Positions 1 through 8,648 of a DNA stretch of 64,000 bases are shown here, piece after piece (position 1 is the first letter of the stretch; every line of letters begins with the position of its first letter). Position numbers and translations under genes: made by a program. Origin of the DNA: Paenibacillus sinensis (GTDB lineage: Bacteria; Bacillota; Bacilli; Paenibacillales; Paenibacillaceae); the NCBI RefSeq assembly GCF_019904155.1, contig NZ_JAHCMB010000077.1, forward strand, positions 18,808 through 82,807, written 5' to 3'. Under the pieces are notes generated by a model that was given only the letters and a program-made list of their open reading frames with translations, was not told where the DNA came from and did no database searches.

Positions 1-10
1 GGGGTAACTC

Positions 11-394
11 ATGGATAAAATGGTTCATGAATTGAAGAGCATTGAATTAGATAATCCATTCCCGTATAGAGATTCTGATAAAATTCAGGAGGATTTCCGT
101 TCTGCTTTTATGAAGCTAAGAGATGAAGAAAACTCATTGAATGGCGATTTTAACACCTACTGTATGAATATTGCGGGTACTTTACGCTATCTCTTGACTG
201 GTAAGATAGAAGATATTCCTCACCGACAAAGAGAATGGTTAGAGCTTTCTTTCTTTAATTGGTACCCGCAGTATAGATTCATCGAGGGAAGTATCGGTAA
301 GTACGCGGAGTTCTTTCAAGAGTACGAGAACTTCGAGAAAGCTCGACTGCTGCTGCTCGACTATTTAGAGGCAGCAGATAGGGGATTGCGCTAA
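11..394 (+). CDS. hypothetical protein, island-edge gene
   Basis: A 127-residue soluble, charged protein with no signal peptide or membrane segment. I do not recognise the family. The start at 11 follows a GGGG at the window edge, which would serve as a weak ribosome site; the upstream context is cut off. Aromatic and acidic residues are frequent, as in many immunity or phage-associated small proteins, but no motif supports a function. Codon use is AT-rich compared with guaA and everything to its right, so it was probably acquired with the island whose edge lies before guaA. Confidence 0.6.
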   Translation: MDKMVHELKSIELDNPFPYRDSDKIQEDFRSAFMKLRDEENSLNGDFNTYCMNIAGTLRYLLTGKIEDIPHRQREWLELSFFNWYPQYRFIEGSIGKYAEFFQEYENFEKARLLLLDYLEAADRGLR

Positions 395-420
395 CTGGGA
401 ACGTTAGCTCAAAAAAATAA

Positions 421-452
421 AGCCAGTCCGAATGATCCTGTTCAGACTGGCT
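421..452 (-). terminator. rho-independent terminator
   Basis: Inverted arms 421-432 and 441-452 (AGCCAGTC..GACTGGCT, one mismatch) enclose an 8-base loop. On the minus strand the stem is followed by a U-rich run (A-rich 410-420 on plus). It sits just after the stop of the minus-strand pseudogene at 464-775. It could also stop the plus gene ending at 394, though the plus side lacks a T run. Confidence 0.7.
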
Positions 453-463
453 ATTGGGTTGTA

Positions 464-775
464 CTAACTGATTCCCAAAATCAAATCATGCTCCGTTCTC
501 AGACGCTCAATTCCGGCTCGTATGGCTTCATAGCGAGTCTGAGTAACCTTACAGCAGATTGGTCTAGGAAGTAGTAATCTTCAATTTCATCCTGTAGTAT
601 GTATTTCTTGATATGAAACTGCGTCACTTCCTCAGCTTCGGTGACACCCAATTCTTTAACCGCAACCTTTCCCACCTATACAAGTGAAACATAAAAGATC
701 AACGTACTTCTTTTCCCTGTCCAAAATTTCTTGGTTTAGCTTAAAATCCTCAATTAGTTCTTTGATTTTGGTCAT
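464..775 (-). pseudogene. broken recombinase-like (integrase N-terminal) gene remnant
   Basis: Reading on the minus strand from an ATG at 775, the coding sense runs through three frames. It begins MTKIKELIEDFKLNQEIL, continues in a second frame with KVAVKELGVTEAEEVTQF and HIKKYI, and in a third with KVTQTRYEAIRAGIERL, ending at a TAG at 464. At least two frameshifts break it. The first two segments resemble the N-terminal SAM-like core-binding domain of tyrosine recombinases; I recognise this by sequence style only. The catalytic domain is absent. It has a good ribosome site (GGGAG) and its own terminator, so it decayed recently. The position beside the guaA 3' end fits an integrase of a guaA-targeting island. 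Confidence 0.5.
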
Positions 776-780
776 AAAAA

Positions 781-824
781 TTACTCCCTTCTATTTGCTA
801 AACAACGCAAATAGAAGAGAGTAA
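781..824. repeat. 18-bp inverted repeat burying a ribosome site
   Basis: Arms 781-798 and 807-824 are complementary at 17 of 18 positions around an 8-base loop. On the plus strand the stem is followed by six T (825-830), giving a terminator shape. On the minus strand the second arm contains the GGGAG ribosome site of the pseudogene at 464-775, followed by five U and the ATG. It may therefore act as a terminator, an attenuator, or an element-end palindrome. Confidence 0.7.
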
Positions 825-882
825 TTTTTTTGCATTCTATTGTTGTTGGTGTACACAGGATTTCAATGCCGCCAATGCTGGA

Positions 883-903
883 AACCCTTATGTATCAAGG
901 GTT
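883..903. repeat. small inverted repeat beside guaA 3' end
   Basis: Perfect 7-bp arms AACCCTT (883-889) and AAGGGTT (897-903) with a 7-base spacer lie 33 bp beyond the guaA stop codon. There is no T run on either side, so a terminator is unlikely. The geometry resembles recombinase core-type sites, but this is inference. Confidence 0.4.
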
Positions 904-935
904 CCAAGCGACAAACGACTTTAAATATTCCTGTT

Positions 936-2474
936 CTATTCCCACTCGATCGTTGCCGGCGGCTTGGAGGTGATATCGTACACAACGCGGTTCACGTTCT
1001 CCACTTCGTTGACGATGCGCACGGAGATTTTCTCCAGCACATCCCACGGAATGCGAGCCCAGTCTGCGGTCATGCCGTCGATGGACGTTACGGCGCGGAT
1101 GCCGACGGTGTAGGAATACGTACGGGCATCGCCCATAACGCCTACGCTCTTCATGTTCGGAAGCGCGGTGAAATACTGCCAGATTTCGTTATCCAGCCCG
1201 GCCTTGGCGATCTCTTCGCGGAGAATGAAGTCGGAATCGCGGACGATCGTCAGCTTGTCCTCCGTCACTTCGCCCAGCACGCGGATAGCAAGACCCGGTC
1301 CCGGGAACGGCTGGCGCCAGACGATTTCTCGCGGCAAGCCAAGCTCTTCGCCGACCTTGCGCACTTCATCCTTGAACAAGGTGTTCAGAGGTTCGATCAG
1401 GCTGAACTTCATGTCTTCCGGCAGACCGCCGACGTTATGATGCGATTTGATTGTCTGCGCCGTCGCGGTTCCGCTCTCGACGATATCGGTGTACAGCGTA
1501 CCCTGCGCAAGGAAATCGAAATCGCCCAGCTCGGCCGATTCTTCGTCGAAGCAGTAGATGAATTCGTTGCCGATGATTTTGCGTTTCTTCTCCGGGTCGT
1601 CCACGCCGGCCAGCTTGCCGAGGAACCGCTCACGGGCGTCGATCTTCACGACATGGATATCGAACTTGCCGACGAACGTCTCCATTACGCTCTCAGCTTC
1701 TCCCTTGCGCAGCAGGCCATGATCGATGAACATACAGGTCAGCTGGTCGCCGATCGCCTTGTGGATCAGCATCGCAACTACCGAGGAATCGACGCCGCCG
1801 CTCAGCGCGCACAGCACCTTCTTGCCGCCGACCTTGGCGCGGATATCATTCACAGCATCCTCGATGAAGGATTCCATGGTCCAGTTGCCATCGCATCCGC
1901 AGACCTCGTACAGGAAGTTCGAGATCATCTCGTTGCCGTGCACGGAGTGGCGCACTTCCGGATGAAACTGCACGGAGTAGAGCTTCTTGCCTTCATGGCT
2001 CATGGCTGCGATTGGCGCGCTCTCCGTTCCCGCGTCCAGCTTGAAGCCCTCCGGCAGCTTGGACACATGGTCGCCGTGGCTCATCCAGACGGTCTGGGCG
2101 CCTTCAAGGCCCTTGACGATCTTCGCACCCTCTTCAAATGTCAGATCCGCCTTGCCGTATTCCCGCTTCGAGGCGCGCTCCACCTTGCCGCCGAGCTGAT
2201 GGGCCATCAATTGCATTCCGTAGCAGATGCCAAAGATCGGCAGGCCGAGGTCATAAATCGCCGGGTCCACATGCGGAGCGTCTTCAGCGTATACGCTCAT
2301 CGGTCCGCCGGAGAAGACGATGCCCTTGGGCGACAGCGACTTGATTCGTTCGATCGGCGTATTATAGGGCAGCAGTTCACTGTACACGCCCAGGTCCCGG
2401 ATTCTCCGCGCGATCAATTGATTGTATTGTCCCCCGAAATCGAGAACAACGATAATTTCATTTGGCTTATTCAT
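936..2474 (-). CDS. guaA: GMP synthase (glutamine-hydrolysing)
   Basis: Converts XMP, ATP and glutamine to GMP in the cytosol, the last step of guanine nucleotide synthesis. The 512-residue length is standard. The N-terminal class I glutamine amidotransferase domain carries the nucleophile Cys84 in FGICYGMQL and a histidine in QFHPE. The ATP-pyrophosphatase domain has the P-loop LSGGVDSS, and the dimerisation domain ends in PPATIEWE. The start at 2474 is chosen for a strong AAGGGAGG site just upstream; the open frame continues further but without such a site. A SigA promoter at 2502-2531 gives a short leader, and no purine riboswitch was seen there. The 3' end is a known hotspot for island integration, and the DNA changes character immediately beyond it. 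Confidence 0.97.
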   Translation of the reverse strand: MNKPNEIIVVLDFGGQYNQLIARRIRDLGVYSELLPYNTPIERIKSLSPKGIVFSGGPMSVYAEDAPHVDPAIYDLGLPIFGICYGMQLMAHQLGGKVERASKREYGKADLTFEEGAKIVKGLEGAQTVWMSHGDHVSKLPEGFKLDAGTESAPIAAMSHEGKKLYSVQFHPEVRHSVHGNEMISNFLYEVCGCDGNWTMESFIEDAVNDIRAKVGGKKVLCALSGGVDSSVVAMLIHKAIGDQLTCMFIDHGLLRKGEAESVMETFVGKFDIHVVKIDARERFLGKLAGVDDPEKKRKIIGNEFIYCFDEESAELGDFDFLAQGTLYTDIVESGTATAQTIKSHHNVGGLPEDMKFSLIEPLNTLFKDEVRKVGEELGLPREIVWRQPFPGPGLAIRVLGEVTEDKLTIVRDSDFILREEIAKAGLDNEIWQYFTALPNMKSVGVMGDARTYSYTVGIRAVTSIDGMTADWARIPWDVLEKISVRIVNEVENVNRVVYDITSKPPATIEWE

Positions 2475-2501
2475 TACGAGCCTCCCTTGATTGTTGGATT
2501 C

Positions 2502-2531
2502 ATTATACGCAAACGCAATTCGCACCGTCAA
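2502..2531 (-). promoter_or_regulatory. SigA promoter of guaA
   Basis: On the minus strand TTGACG (2526-2531), an 18-bp spacer and a perfect TATAAT (2502-2507) precede the guaA ribosome site, giving a leader of roughly 20 bases. Confidence 0.8.
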
Positions 2532-2785
2532 GGAAAGCCAGGCATCCAAAAAATGCGACGGCGGGCAGGTTCTCCAGGCGAAACACGCCTTCTATTCGAG
2601 AGAGTTCAAAGCCTGCATCGCGGCCTCAAAAGACAGCCGATTTTAACAGACCCGTCAACGCAGAGTCCACCGCCGCATCAGCATCTCAAGCTTCGCAAAC
2701 AGCAACCAAAATCTTCAAAACATACCAACCACAGTATGGTATGATAGCAGAGCAATAGAAAGGCTGATATGGGCGGTCGGCTAAT

Positions 2786-2799
2786 CTCCCGGAAGGGAG
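2786..2799 (+). promoter_or_regulatory. ribosome-site-sequestering hairpin of toxin mRNA
   Basis: CTCCC, a GGAA loop and GGGAG form a tight hairpin that covers the toxin Shine-Dalgarno sequence. Together with the long-range pair GGGCGGTC (2771-2778) with GACCGCCC (2892-2899), it would hold the full-length mRNA untranslatable until processed. Confidence 0.55.
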
Positions 2800-2808
2800 G
2801 TGATGCCT

Positions 2809-2892
2809 GTGGAGGTTTATCAAGCGTTGTCCCTGATGTTCATGTTCGGCATGTTCATTCTGGCACTGCTGAGTTACCTCAAAAAGAAATAG
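2809..2892 (+). CDS. putative holin-like toxin, type I toxin-antitoxin
   Basis: A 27-residue peptide beginning MEVYQALSLMFMFGMF and ending in a short lysine tail, too short for ordinary gene calling. A single hydrophobic helix followed by positive charge matches the putative holin-like toxin family of Firmicutes (Hol_Tox type), whose members insert in the membrane and are silenced by an antisense RNA. GTG at 2809 is taken as the start because the near-perfect GGGAGGTGAT at 2795-2804 lies 8 bases before it; the in-frame ATG at 2803 overlaps the ribosome site. The ribosome site is itself in a hairpin (CTCCC..GGGAG), and the 5' segment 2771-2778 is exactly complementary to 2892-2899. Such folding is typical of type I toxin mRNAs. 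I did not locate the antitoxin RNA with confidence. Confidence 0.75.
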   Translation: MEVYQALSLMFMFGMFILALLSYLKKK

Positions 2893-2961
2893 ACCGCCCT
2901 GCTCAAGGATAACGGTCTATTTCTCGAGGCCTGCCTTATAAGCCGCCGCCCTTATTGCGCG

Positions 2962-2990
2962 GAGAGTCGTGTTGGAGCACGGCTCTCTTT
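2962..2990 (+). terminator. probable terminator of toxin transcript
   Basis: Arms GAGAGTCGTG (2962-2971) and CACGGCTCTC (2978-2987) with one wobble pair are followed by TTT. A smaller hairpin TAGACCG/CGGTCTA (2890-2896, 2913-2919) lies just after the stop codon and could belong to the toxin mRNA or its antisense RNA. Confidence 0.45.
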
Positions 2991-3115
2991 GCCATTGTAC
3001 GTTAATTCTGGACTCATTATACCACATCTTGAATTCAGATATATTATAAAAAGAGGATACGCGCCCGGCCCACTGGGCACATGCTCTCCATGCGCATGCT
3101 TTCCGGGGATCGCCT

Positions 3116-5509
3116 TCAACCGAGTCGTGTCACTATAACGCGGCAATCCCGGAGGAACTGGCGCGCGTCTTGTCCGACAGCAGAAGCATCCCGGGGAGTC
3201 TCCGGAGGACGATACGCCAGTGTCTCCCACTGGCGTACGAACCTCCCGACGGCCGCTTGCAGGCCGGCGTCGTCGATGGGCAGGGACGCGGCGTATTCGC
3301 GTCCCGTCGCTCCCGGCGGGGGCGGGCCGAACCGGACGGCCAGCGCCCGCCACGCCAGCGCGGCTGCGGGGATCAGCCGCTCCCGCCGCGCTGCGCCACG
3401 CGACAGGCGCAGCAGCGCAAGGCCCCGCCGCCGGCTCCAAGCGGCGGCGGTCAGCAGCGCCGCTGCTGCCGGCGCTGAAGCGCGGCCGCCCGTAGGCGCC
3501 GGGTCCGCCAATGCCGGCCCGGCGGCCAGCGCTGGCGCCGCATCCCCCGCCGCGCGCGCGGTTACAGCCGCGGCGGAGTCCCCGGGCGGCTGCGCGGAGC
3601 CGCCCGCCGCTGCCGGCGTCGGGTCGAAGGGCACCCAGCCCGCGCCGGGAAAATACACTTCAACCCAGGCATGCGCGTCCCCTTCGGTCACGGCGTACCG
3701 GTGAGCGCCGGGTCCGCCGACCGGCTTGCCCGTCGAATAGCCCTGAACAAAGCGCGCGGGAATGCCGACGCTCCGCAGCAGCACGGTCATGGCGGAAGCG
3801 AAGTGGGCGCAGTAGCCCTTTTTCTCCTCGAACAGAAAATCATCCACAAAATCCGCCCCCGCCGGCGGCACGCGGGTATCCAGCGAATAGGGATAAGTGG
3901 ATCGCAGATAATCCCGGACCGCGATTGCGGCATCGTACCGGTTCGCGGTTCTCTCCGTCAAGCTGACCGCCAGCGTTCCGATCCGTTCCGGCAGTCCGGC
4001 CGGCAGCTCCAAATCGGCGGATAACCCGGCAGGATCTTCTCCACTGAGCCGGCGCAGCACGGCAGGATCGCTCTCGGGAAGCGCCGATTTCACCGTATAA
4101 CCGGTCACTCTGGAGGTTCCCGCCAGCTCCGGAAACGAAACTTCGTCTGCTTCGGCTCCCGTCATGACGTAGCTCAGACGGCTGCCATCCAGCTGCCGGA
4201 TGTCGGTTAAGGAGACGATCTGCCCGGCCGCGAACACCGGATTTCCCCCGGACGATGGCTCAGCGAACACGATGCGCTGGATAAGGAGGCCAGGCTTCAC
4301 CGCCTCTCCCTTCTCCAATGCCTGCTTTTGACGGGCCGCCAAAGCTGCCGGCGTCAGCGGCCCGGTCTCTCCGCTGCTGCTCCTCGTCCAGCCCCGCCCG
4401 TCGTAGCGGTCGAGACTTTCTCCGCGCAGGTAGGCAGGCTCCCGGCTCTCGACCGTGAACACAGGCCGCGAACTGGGCGCAAGCGGCGCGCCAAGCTCGC
4501 GGCCATCTCCATAGCCAGTCGTTCCCTGGATCTCAAGAGCGCTGGTGCGCAGCTCGCCGGCTGCCCAATCCTGAAGCTGCCGGGCAGCCGCCTTCAGCTC
4601 TCCGATACCGTTTGCCTGCCCGCCGGGAAGCTCGGTGCCAGCCCAGGCTGAAGCGGCAAGCACCGCCCCCAGCATGCAGGCCGAAATCCCCCATTTCATA
4701 AAGGGAATGCGCTCCGTCTCCCAAGGCCGGTCCAACAGCCGGGCCATGCCGCCCAAAGCCTGCATGGCCGCGATCAGCAAGGCGGAGACCATGATATCAA
4801 GAGTGGTCGAGATGCCGAGCCCCCGGTCCAGGATCAGCAGATACAGAAGCGTAACCCCCGTAAACAGCAGCGTGCTGCCCCGAAGTAGGGCGAGATGCTG
4901 CACCGAGACGACCAGCAGACACCAGCCGGCAAGGAGCAGCAGCAGTCTGCCCGGGTCACCCATCTCGGAGAAGCGGCCCGACAGAAGCAGCAGGGCGTCA
5001 TAGCCAAGACCGGCAGGCAGGCGCAAGGCCGGGGCGCCTCCTTCAACTGCGCCGCACAAATAGAGCCATGACGCAGCAGCGACGGAGACCCGCACGGACG
5101 TCATAATCCACGAGCCGGAGCGGAACAGTCCGACCAGCAGCAGCGCTCCTGCGGCAAGAGCCAGCACATCCAGCACCCGATCCTTATCGCTGCCCCCGTT
5201 CATCCCGTACAAAGGATGCAGCCAGGCAGCAAACAAACCAAAGAGGGCCAGGGAGAACAACGCCTGATACCCTATAGGAGCATCAGGTCTATCAGAGTGC
5301 CCGGCCTCCCCGCTGCCGGTAAGCGTCCAGGCCGCAGGCAGGCCGGTAACGTTAAACTTCAGACCGGCCCCTCCCTTCGCGCCCAGTTCGGAAAGCCGCC
5401 GGACAGCGGAGGCGGGGATCGCCGCTTCCTGCCCCGCATCGTTCCCCGCCCGCCCCGGCCCCTTGTACGTTCCGGGATCAGGAAGATGTCTGCCGTCTGA
5501 AGCGTTCAT
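3116..5509 (-). CDS. transglutaminase-core membrane protein (TgpA-like)
   Basis: A 797-residue membrane protein with several N-terminal hydrophobic segments, an extracellular transglutaminase-like core and an Ala/Pro-rich C-terminal part. The papain-like triad is visible as Cys568 (GYCAHF), His614 (AHAWVE) and Asp630 (FDPTP). A C-terminal membrane or cytosolic domain resembles DUF4129. The start at 5509 was chosen because GGGGAGGGAG precedes it; it overlaps the 3' end of the DUF58 gene by 32 bases, implying translational coupling. From memory, the order DUF58, transglutaminase, guaA resembles Bacillus yeaD-yebA-guaA. The physiological substrate is unknown. The last 100 residues are unusually rich in Ala, Arg and Pro. 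Confidence 0.85.
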   Translation of the reverse strand: MNASDGRHLPDPGTYKGPGRAGNDAGQEAAIPASAVRRLSELGAKGGAGLKFNVTGLPAAWTLTGSGEAGHSDRPDAPIGYQALFSLALFGLFAAWLHPLYGMNGGSDKDRVLDVLALAAGALLLVGLFRSGSWIMTSVRVSVAAASWLYLCGAVEGGAPALRLPAGLGYDALLLLSGRFSEMGDPGRLLLLLAGWCLLVVSVQHLALLRGSTLLFTGVTLLYLLILDRGLGISTTLDIMVSALLIAAMQALGGMARLLDRPWETERIPFMKWGISACMLGAVLAASAWAGTELPGGQANGIGELKAAARQLQDWAAGELRTSALEIQGTTGYGDGRELGAPLAPSSRPVFTVESREPAYLRGESLDRYDGRGWTRSSSGETGPLTPAALAARQKQALEKGEAVKPGLLIQRIVFAEPSSGGNPVFAAGQIVSLTDIRQLDGSRLSYVMTGAEADEVSFPELAGTSRVTGYTVKSALPESDPAVLRRLSGEDPAGLSADLELPAGLPERIGTLAVSLTERTANRYDAAIAVRDYLRSTYPYSLDTRVPPAGADFVDDFLFEEKKGYCAHFASAMTVLLRSVGIPARFVQGYSTGKPVGGPGAHRYAVTEGDAHAWVEVYFPGAGWVPFDPTPAAAGGSAQPPGDSAAAVTARAAGDAAPALAAGPALADPAPTGGRASAPAAAALLTAAAWSRRRGLALLRLSRGAARRERLIPAAALAWRALAVRFGPPPPGATGREYAASLPIDDAGLQAAVGRFVRQWETLAYRPPETPRDASAVGQDARQFLRDCRVIVTRLG

Positions 5510-6956
5510 CCGCAGCTCCCTCCCCGCGGGCGGAACATACCATGGCTTCCAGACAGTACAGCCCGGCTCCCAGCCTTCCCAGACTACCGCAGAGTGACGG
5601 CTGCTGCTGCGAAAGGGACCGGAACGCTTCGGCCGCACCGTGTCGGTAAGGGGCCGCTTCACCGGAACGCCATGAGTCAGCCCCGCCATTCTCATTCGCG
5701 GACGCTTCACTCAGGCGTTGTGCCCTGTCCGGACGGCCTAAGGACGGAGCAGCTCCCTCCTCCGAAAGGGAAAGGCCAAGAGAGCCTTGTCTGCTTCCCG
5801 TCGCCATATCCCACACGTAATACAGGTCGACCCGGATTCCGTGGGCAAGCAGACGGGAGATCGCCAGCGCCGTGTCCCGGTTCGGACAGCCGGTTACAAC
5901 GGCCACGCTCATGCCCGGAATCCACTGCCGGGAGGCGTCCTCCAGAAGATCGGACAGCGTGCGAGTCCCGTCCGGGGCGATTTCCGCCAGCAGCTCCGGC
6001 ACTCTGGGCGGCAGCGCGCCGAGTCCTTCATATCTGGCGATCCCGTCCGGCCAGCCGCCGGTGAAGAGCTGGGCATAAGAAGCGTTCCGTTCAGCCGCAA
6101 GCAGCAGGCCCAATACGGCCGAGACGGCCAGCTCGAAAGCTGGCGTCCCGGCAAAGAAGCTGCCGCGAGGAGGCAGGCGGTCGGCAGTCGTCTCATAAGA
6201 AGAGGGATGGTTGTCCAGCACCACGCAGAGCATATGGCCTTTCTCCCTCTCCGGAACTCTAAGCTGCATGGCACCCTTTCGGGCCGAGCTCTTCCAGTCT
6301 ACCCGGTTCAACGGATCACCCGGCAGGTAATCCCGAATCCCGGTTTCGTCCGGACACTCGGAGCTAAGCCGGTTCGCCGGCCCTCGGCTCATCCTTCCTC
6401 CCATGGCGGCTGGCAGCTCCCCTGTATACAAAGGGGCGGGCAGCACCAGAAAGCTCTGGTCCGTCTCCGGCAGACATGATCCGCCGAACCAGCCCGGCAG
6501 GTCTCCCCAGCCGACCCGGCAGGAGCAGAGCCGCTGTCTGCCCCGAGGCAGCCCGTCCAGCCGGTAGCTGTAGCGGAAGCTGCGCCGGAAGCCCGGAAAC
6601 AGCAGCATCCGGTGATCGCCGCAGGTCCAGCGTTCCTCCACCATCATCCATGGCAGCGGCAGCCGGGAGCGGAAACGGAGGCTGACCGTTACTTCAACAC
6701 TGTCCCCTGCCTGCGGCTTCGGAGGATTCACCGTACGGGTGAGCTCGACTCTTCGCGGACCGGCCGCGTGGAGCAGCAGCCCGCCCAGCGTTCCGAGCAC
6801 GGCGAAGATCAACAGAAACCTCAGAGCCGGACCGCCCAGCGTCCCGTAGAGGACGCCGACTAGTCCCAGAACCGCCAGCGCTCTTGCCCATTGCACAGGC
6901 AGGCTGGGACCGGACGGATTATCGAACCCGCCTGGCAGACTTGATTTCTTGTTCAA
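5478..6956 (-). CDS. DUF58 domain protein
   Basis: A 492-residue protein with two N-terminal hydrophobic segments (about residues 24-65) followed by a cytosolic or extracytosolic region. It holds the DUF58 signature GDPLNRVDWKSSARKG and, after it, a VWA-like fold with LCVVLDNHPS. The family normally works with a MoxR AAA ATPase and a transglutaminase protein. Here the transglutaminase gene follows with overlap, but no moxR gene lies upstream. The start is TTG at 6956 behind AAGGGAT; no better ATG exists near it. The serine/alanine-rich C-terminus is not conserved in character. Confidence 0.85.
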   Translation of the reverse strand: MNKKSSLPGGFDNPSGPSLPVQWARALAVLGLVGVLYGTLGGPALRFLLIFAVLGTLGGLLLHAAGPRRVELTRTVNPPKPQAGDSVEVTVSLRFRSRLPLPWMMVEERWTCGDHRMLLFPGFRRSFRYSYRLDGLPRGRQRLCSCRVGWGDLPGWFGGSCLPETDQSFLVLPAPLYTGELPAAMGGRMSRGPANRLSSECPDETGIRDYLPGDPLNRVDWKSSARKGAMQLRVPEREKGHMLCVVLDNHPSSYETTADRLPPRGSFFAGTPAFELAVSAVLGLLLAAERNASYAQLFTGGWPDGIARYEGLGALPPRVPELLAEIAPDGTRTLSDLLEDASRQWIPGMSVAVVTGCPNRDTALAISRLLAHGIRVDLYYVWDMATGSRQGSLGLSLSEEGAAPSLGRPDRAQRLSEASANENGGADSWRSGEAAPYRHGAAEAFRSLSQQQPSLCGSLGRLGAGLYCLEAMVCSARGEGAADERFRRQTSS

Positions 6957-7083
6957 TGGCTATCTATCCCTTCCATGGACACTTTTACTTCATAGTGTTC
7001 CCATGAACAGGGCCGGACAGACCTTGGAGGCGCCGAACCGGAATGCCGTGAATATACAAATTGCCGGACATTCCTGCCCGGCT

Positions 7084-8535
7084 TCATGATGCCCGGACCC
7101 GCCGCTCCTCCGGCGTGGACGTAGCGAAAACCGAAGTATAGCCGGCCGTGCCCAGCAGATCACGCAGCGGAAGCCACAACGCATCCGCCCGGAGGGCGAC
7201 AGCCGACGCAACCGTCCGCTCTGCTCCGCCATCCGTCACGGTTAGCCCGCCGCCGACAGCATCGGCTGCAATCGCTCTTCCATTCAACAGAACCCGCCCG
7301 CAGCGGGCCTGACTGTCCCAGGTTACCCGCCCGCCCAGCCGCTCCACAACAGCACGCAGCGGCACATAATAGCGTCCATTCTCCAGGCTGTATTCTCCAG
7401 GCTTCAGCGTGAAGCTTGAGCCTGCCGCCTCAACGATCAGCGGGCGGTCACCCTCCAGCAGGGCGGCGTTCGGCCCGATATGGGCGGCGACCCAGCTCAT
7501 CTGCGGCTGGGGACGAGTGGCCATGGATTTATTCCCATGAACTTTGAACTGCACCGGCTCCTCCTCCGGGTCGAGAGTCCGGAATGAATAACCCGCCGCC
7601 TTGTAAGCCTCGATGATCCGGGGCAGCGCCTTGGCGCTCTCCTCATGGCCTGATCCGTCATGCAGCAGCAGCACGACGCGAGATGATTTCAGGTTCGCGA
7701 CCGAGGCTGACGCAATGTCGGCGGCCGGTACTCCCCTGCGTGCAGAGTCTCCGCTGTCAACCGTCCAATCCGTTACCGTATAGCCCGCTTGCTTCAACAG
7801 TTTGAAGTAGGTATCATCAAAATGTCCGGCCGTTCCGCCGGGAGCCCGCACCAGACGCGGCCGCTCTCCGGTAATCTGGTTCAGGATTTCTTCCGTTTTT
7901 TTAATCTGGTTCCAGAAGTGTGTAAATCCGCTGTATAAATCTTTATAATTATGATCATAGGAATGATTGCCGATGACATGTCCCTGCGCCCGGATTTCCC
8001 GGATCAGGTCGGGATGGCTCTGCGCCCCGTCTCCCAGCACAAAGAACGTCGCCTTGACGTTCTCCCGCTGCAGAATCTCCAGCACCTGCGGCGTTACCCG
8101 GCTCGGACCGTCGTCAAAGGTCAGATAGACGATCTTGCCCGCTGGTTCTGCCTTAACCTTGACCGCCGGAGAAGCCGTCTTGCCGGCAGTCTGAGCCGCG
8201 CCCGGATCGGTTCCGAAAGCCTTCTGATTATTTACGGAAGCCTTGGACAGATGGACAGAGCCGTCGGATTGTCCGCCGGAGCCGCGATCCGCCAGGAGCG
8301 TCGCTTCATCGGCAGATTTGGCTCCGGAAGCCGCATTGCCGCCACCAGGACCGGCAGACTCCGCCTTCTGGCGTCCAGTCCGCTCCGCTGTCTGAACTAC
8401 GCCGCCCTGGGCGACAAGCTCCCGTGCACCGGGGATTGCCCCAGCTCTCCAGAAGATCAGGATCAGGGCCGCCGCTGCGGCCACTGCAGCAAGGAGCCGG
8501 ACCATTATGCGGATGCCGCGCTTTTTCCAAGCCAT
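7084..8535 (-). CDS. polysaccharide deacetylase with C-terminal stalk domain
   Basis: A 483-residue exported or membrane-anchored enzyme predicted to remove acetyl groups from peptidoglycan or another wall glycan. An N-terminal helix (about 11-30) anchors it, and a low-complexity linker follows to about 125. The NodB domain has TFDDGPS, the metal-binding HSYDH, the RAPGG loop and the LLLHDGS motif. The last 130 residues resemble the copper amine oxidase N-terminal-like 'stalk' domain (ending in YYVPLRAVVERLGG and LWLPLRDLL), common on secreted Paenibacillus proteins and probably wall-binding. GGAGGTAGAG precedes the ATG. It stands where a moxR gene would be expected upstream of the DUF58 gene. 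Confidence 0.88.
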   Translation of the reverse strand: MAWKKRGIRIMVRLLAAVAAAAALILIFWRAGAIPGARELVAQGGVVQTAERTGRQKAESAGPGGGNAASGAKSADEATLLADRGSGGQSDGSVHLSKASVNNQKAFGTDPGAAQTAGKTASPAVKVKAEPAGKIVYLTFDDGPSRVTPQVLEILQRENVKATFFVLGDGAQSHPDLIREIRAQGHVIGNHSYDHNYKDLYSGFTHFWNQIKKTEEILNQITGERPRLVRAPGGTAGHFDDTYFKLLKQAGYTVTDWTVDSGDSARRGVPAADIASASVANLKSSRVVLLLHDGSGHEESAKALPRIIEAYKAAGYSFRTLDPEEEPVQFKVHGNKSMATRPQPQMSWVAAHIGPNAALLEGDRPLIVEAAGSSFTLKPGEYSLENGRYYVPLRAVVERLGGRVTWDSQARCGRVLLNGRAIAADAVGGGLTVTDGGAERTVASAVALRADALWLPLRDLLGTAGYTSVFATSTPEERRVRAS

Positions 8536-8558
8536 ATTTCTCTACCTCCAGCATTCGA

Positions 8559-8587
8559 TTGGCATTTATGCCTGTGCTGGATTATAT
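8559..8587 (+). promoter_or_regulatory. promoter of DedA gene
   Basis: TTGGCA (8559-8564), a 17-bp spacer and TTATAT (8582-8587) lie about 60 bases before the DedA start, in the divergent region shared with the deacetylase gene. Confidence 0.55.
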
Positions 8588-8648
8588 GAGGACAAGCCGC
8601 GAAATAGACATGCCCTCCGATGCGTAAATCAAGGAGTGACCCCTAGAA

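Larger units (their letters stand above)
2475..2808. other. divergent promoter region between guaA and toxin gene
   Basis: Holds the guaA promoter (minus) and, near 2740-2745, a plus-strand extended -10 (TGGTATGAT) for the small toxin transcript with only a weak -35. CATACC and GGTATG half-sites flank that -10. Nothing else was recognised, and no protein frame here looks real. Confidence 0.5.

Noticed and set aside
2475..2530. Purine riboswitch before guaA
   Set aside because: The promoter lies so close to the start that the leader is about 20 bases, too short for an aptamer.
840..2744. 634-codon plus-strand frame over guaA
   Set aside because: It is the complement of guaA in a GC-rich genome; no ribosome site or family, and guaA motifs are unmistakable on the other strand.
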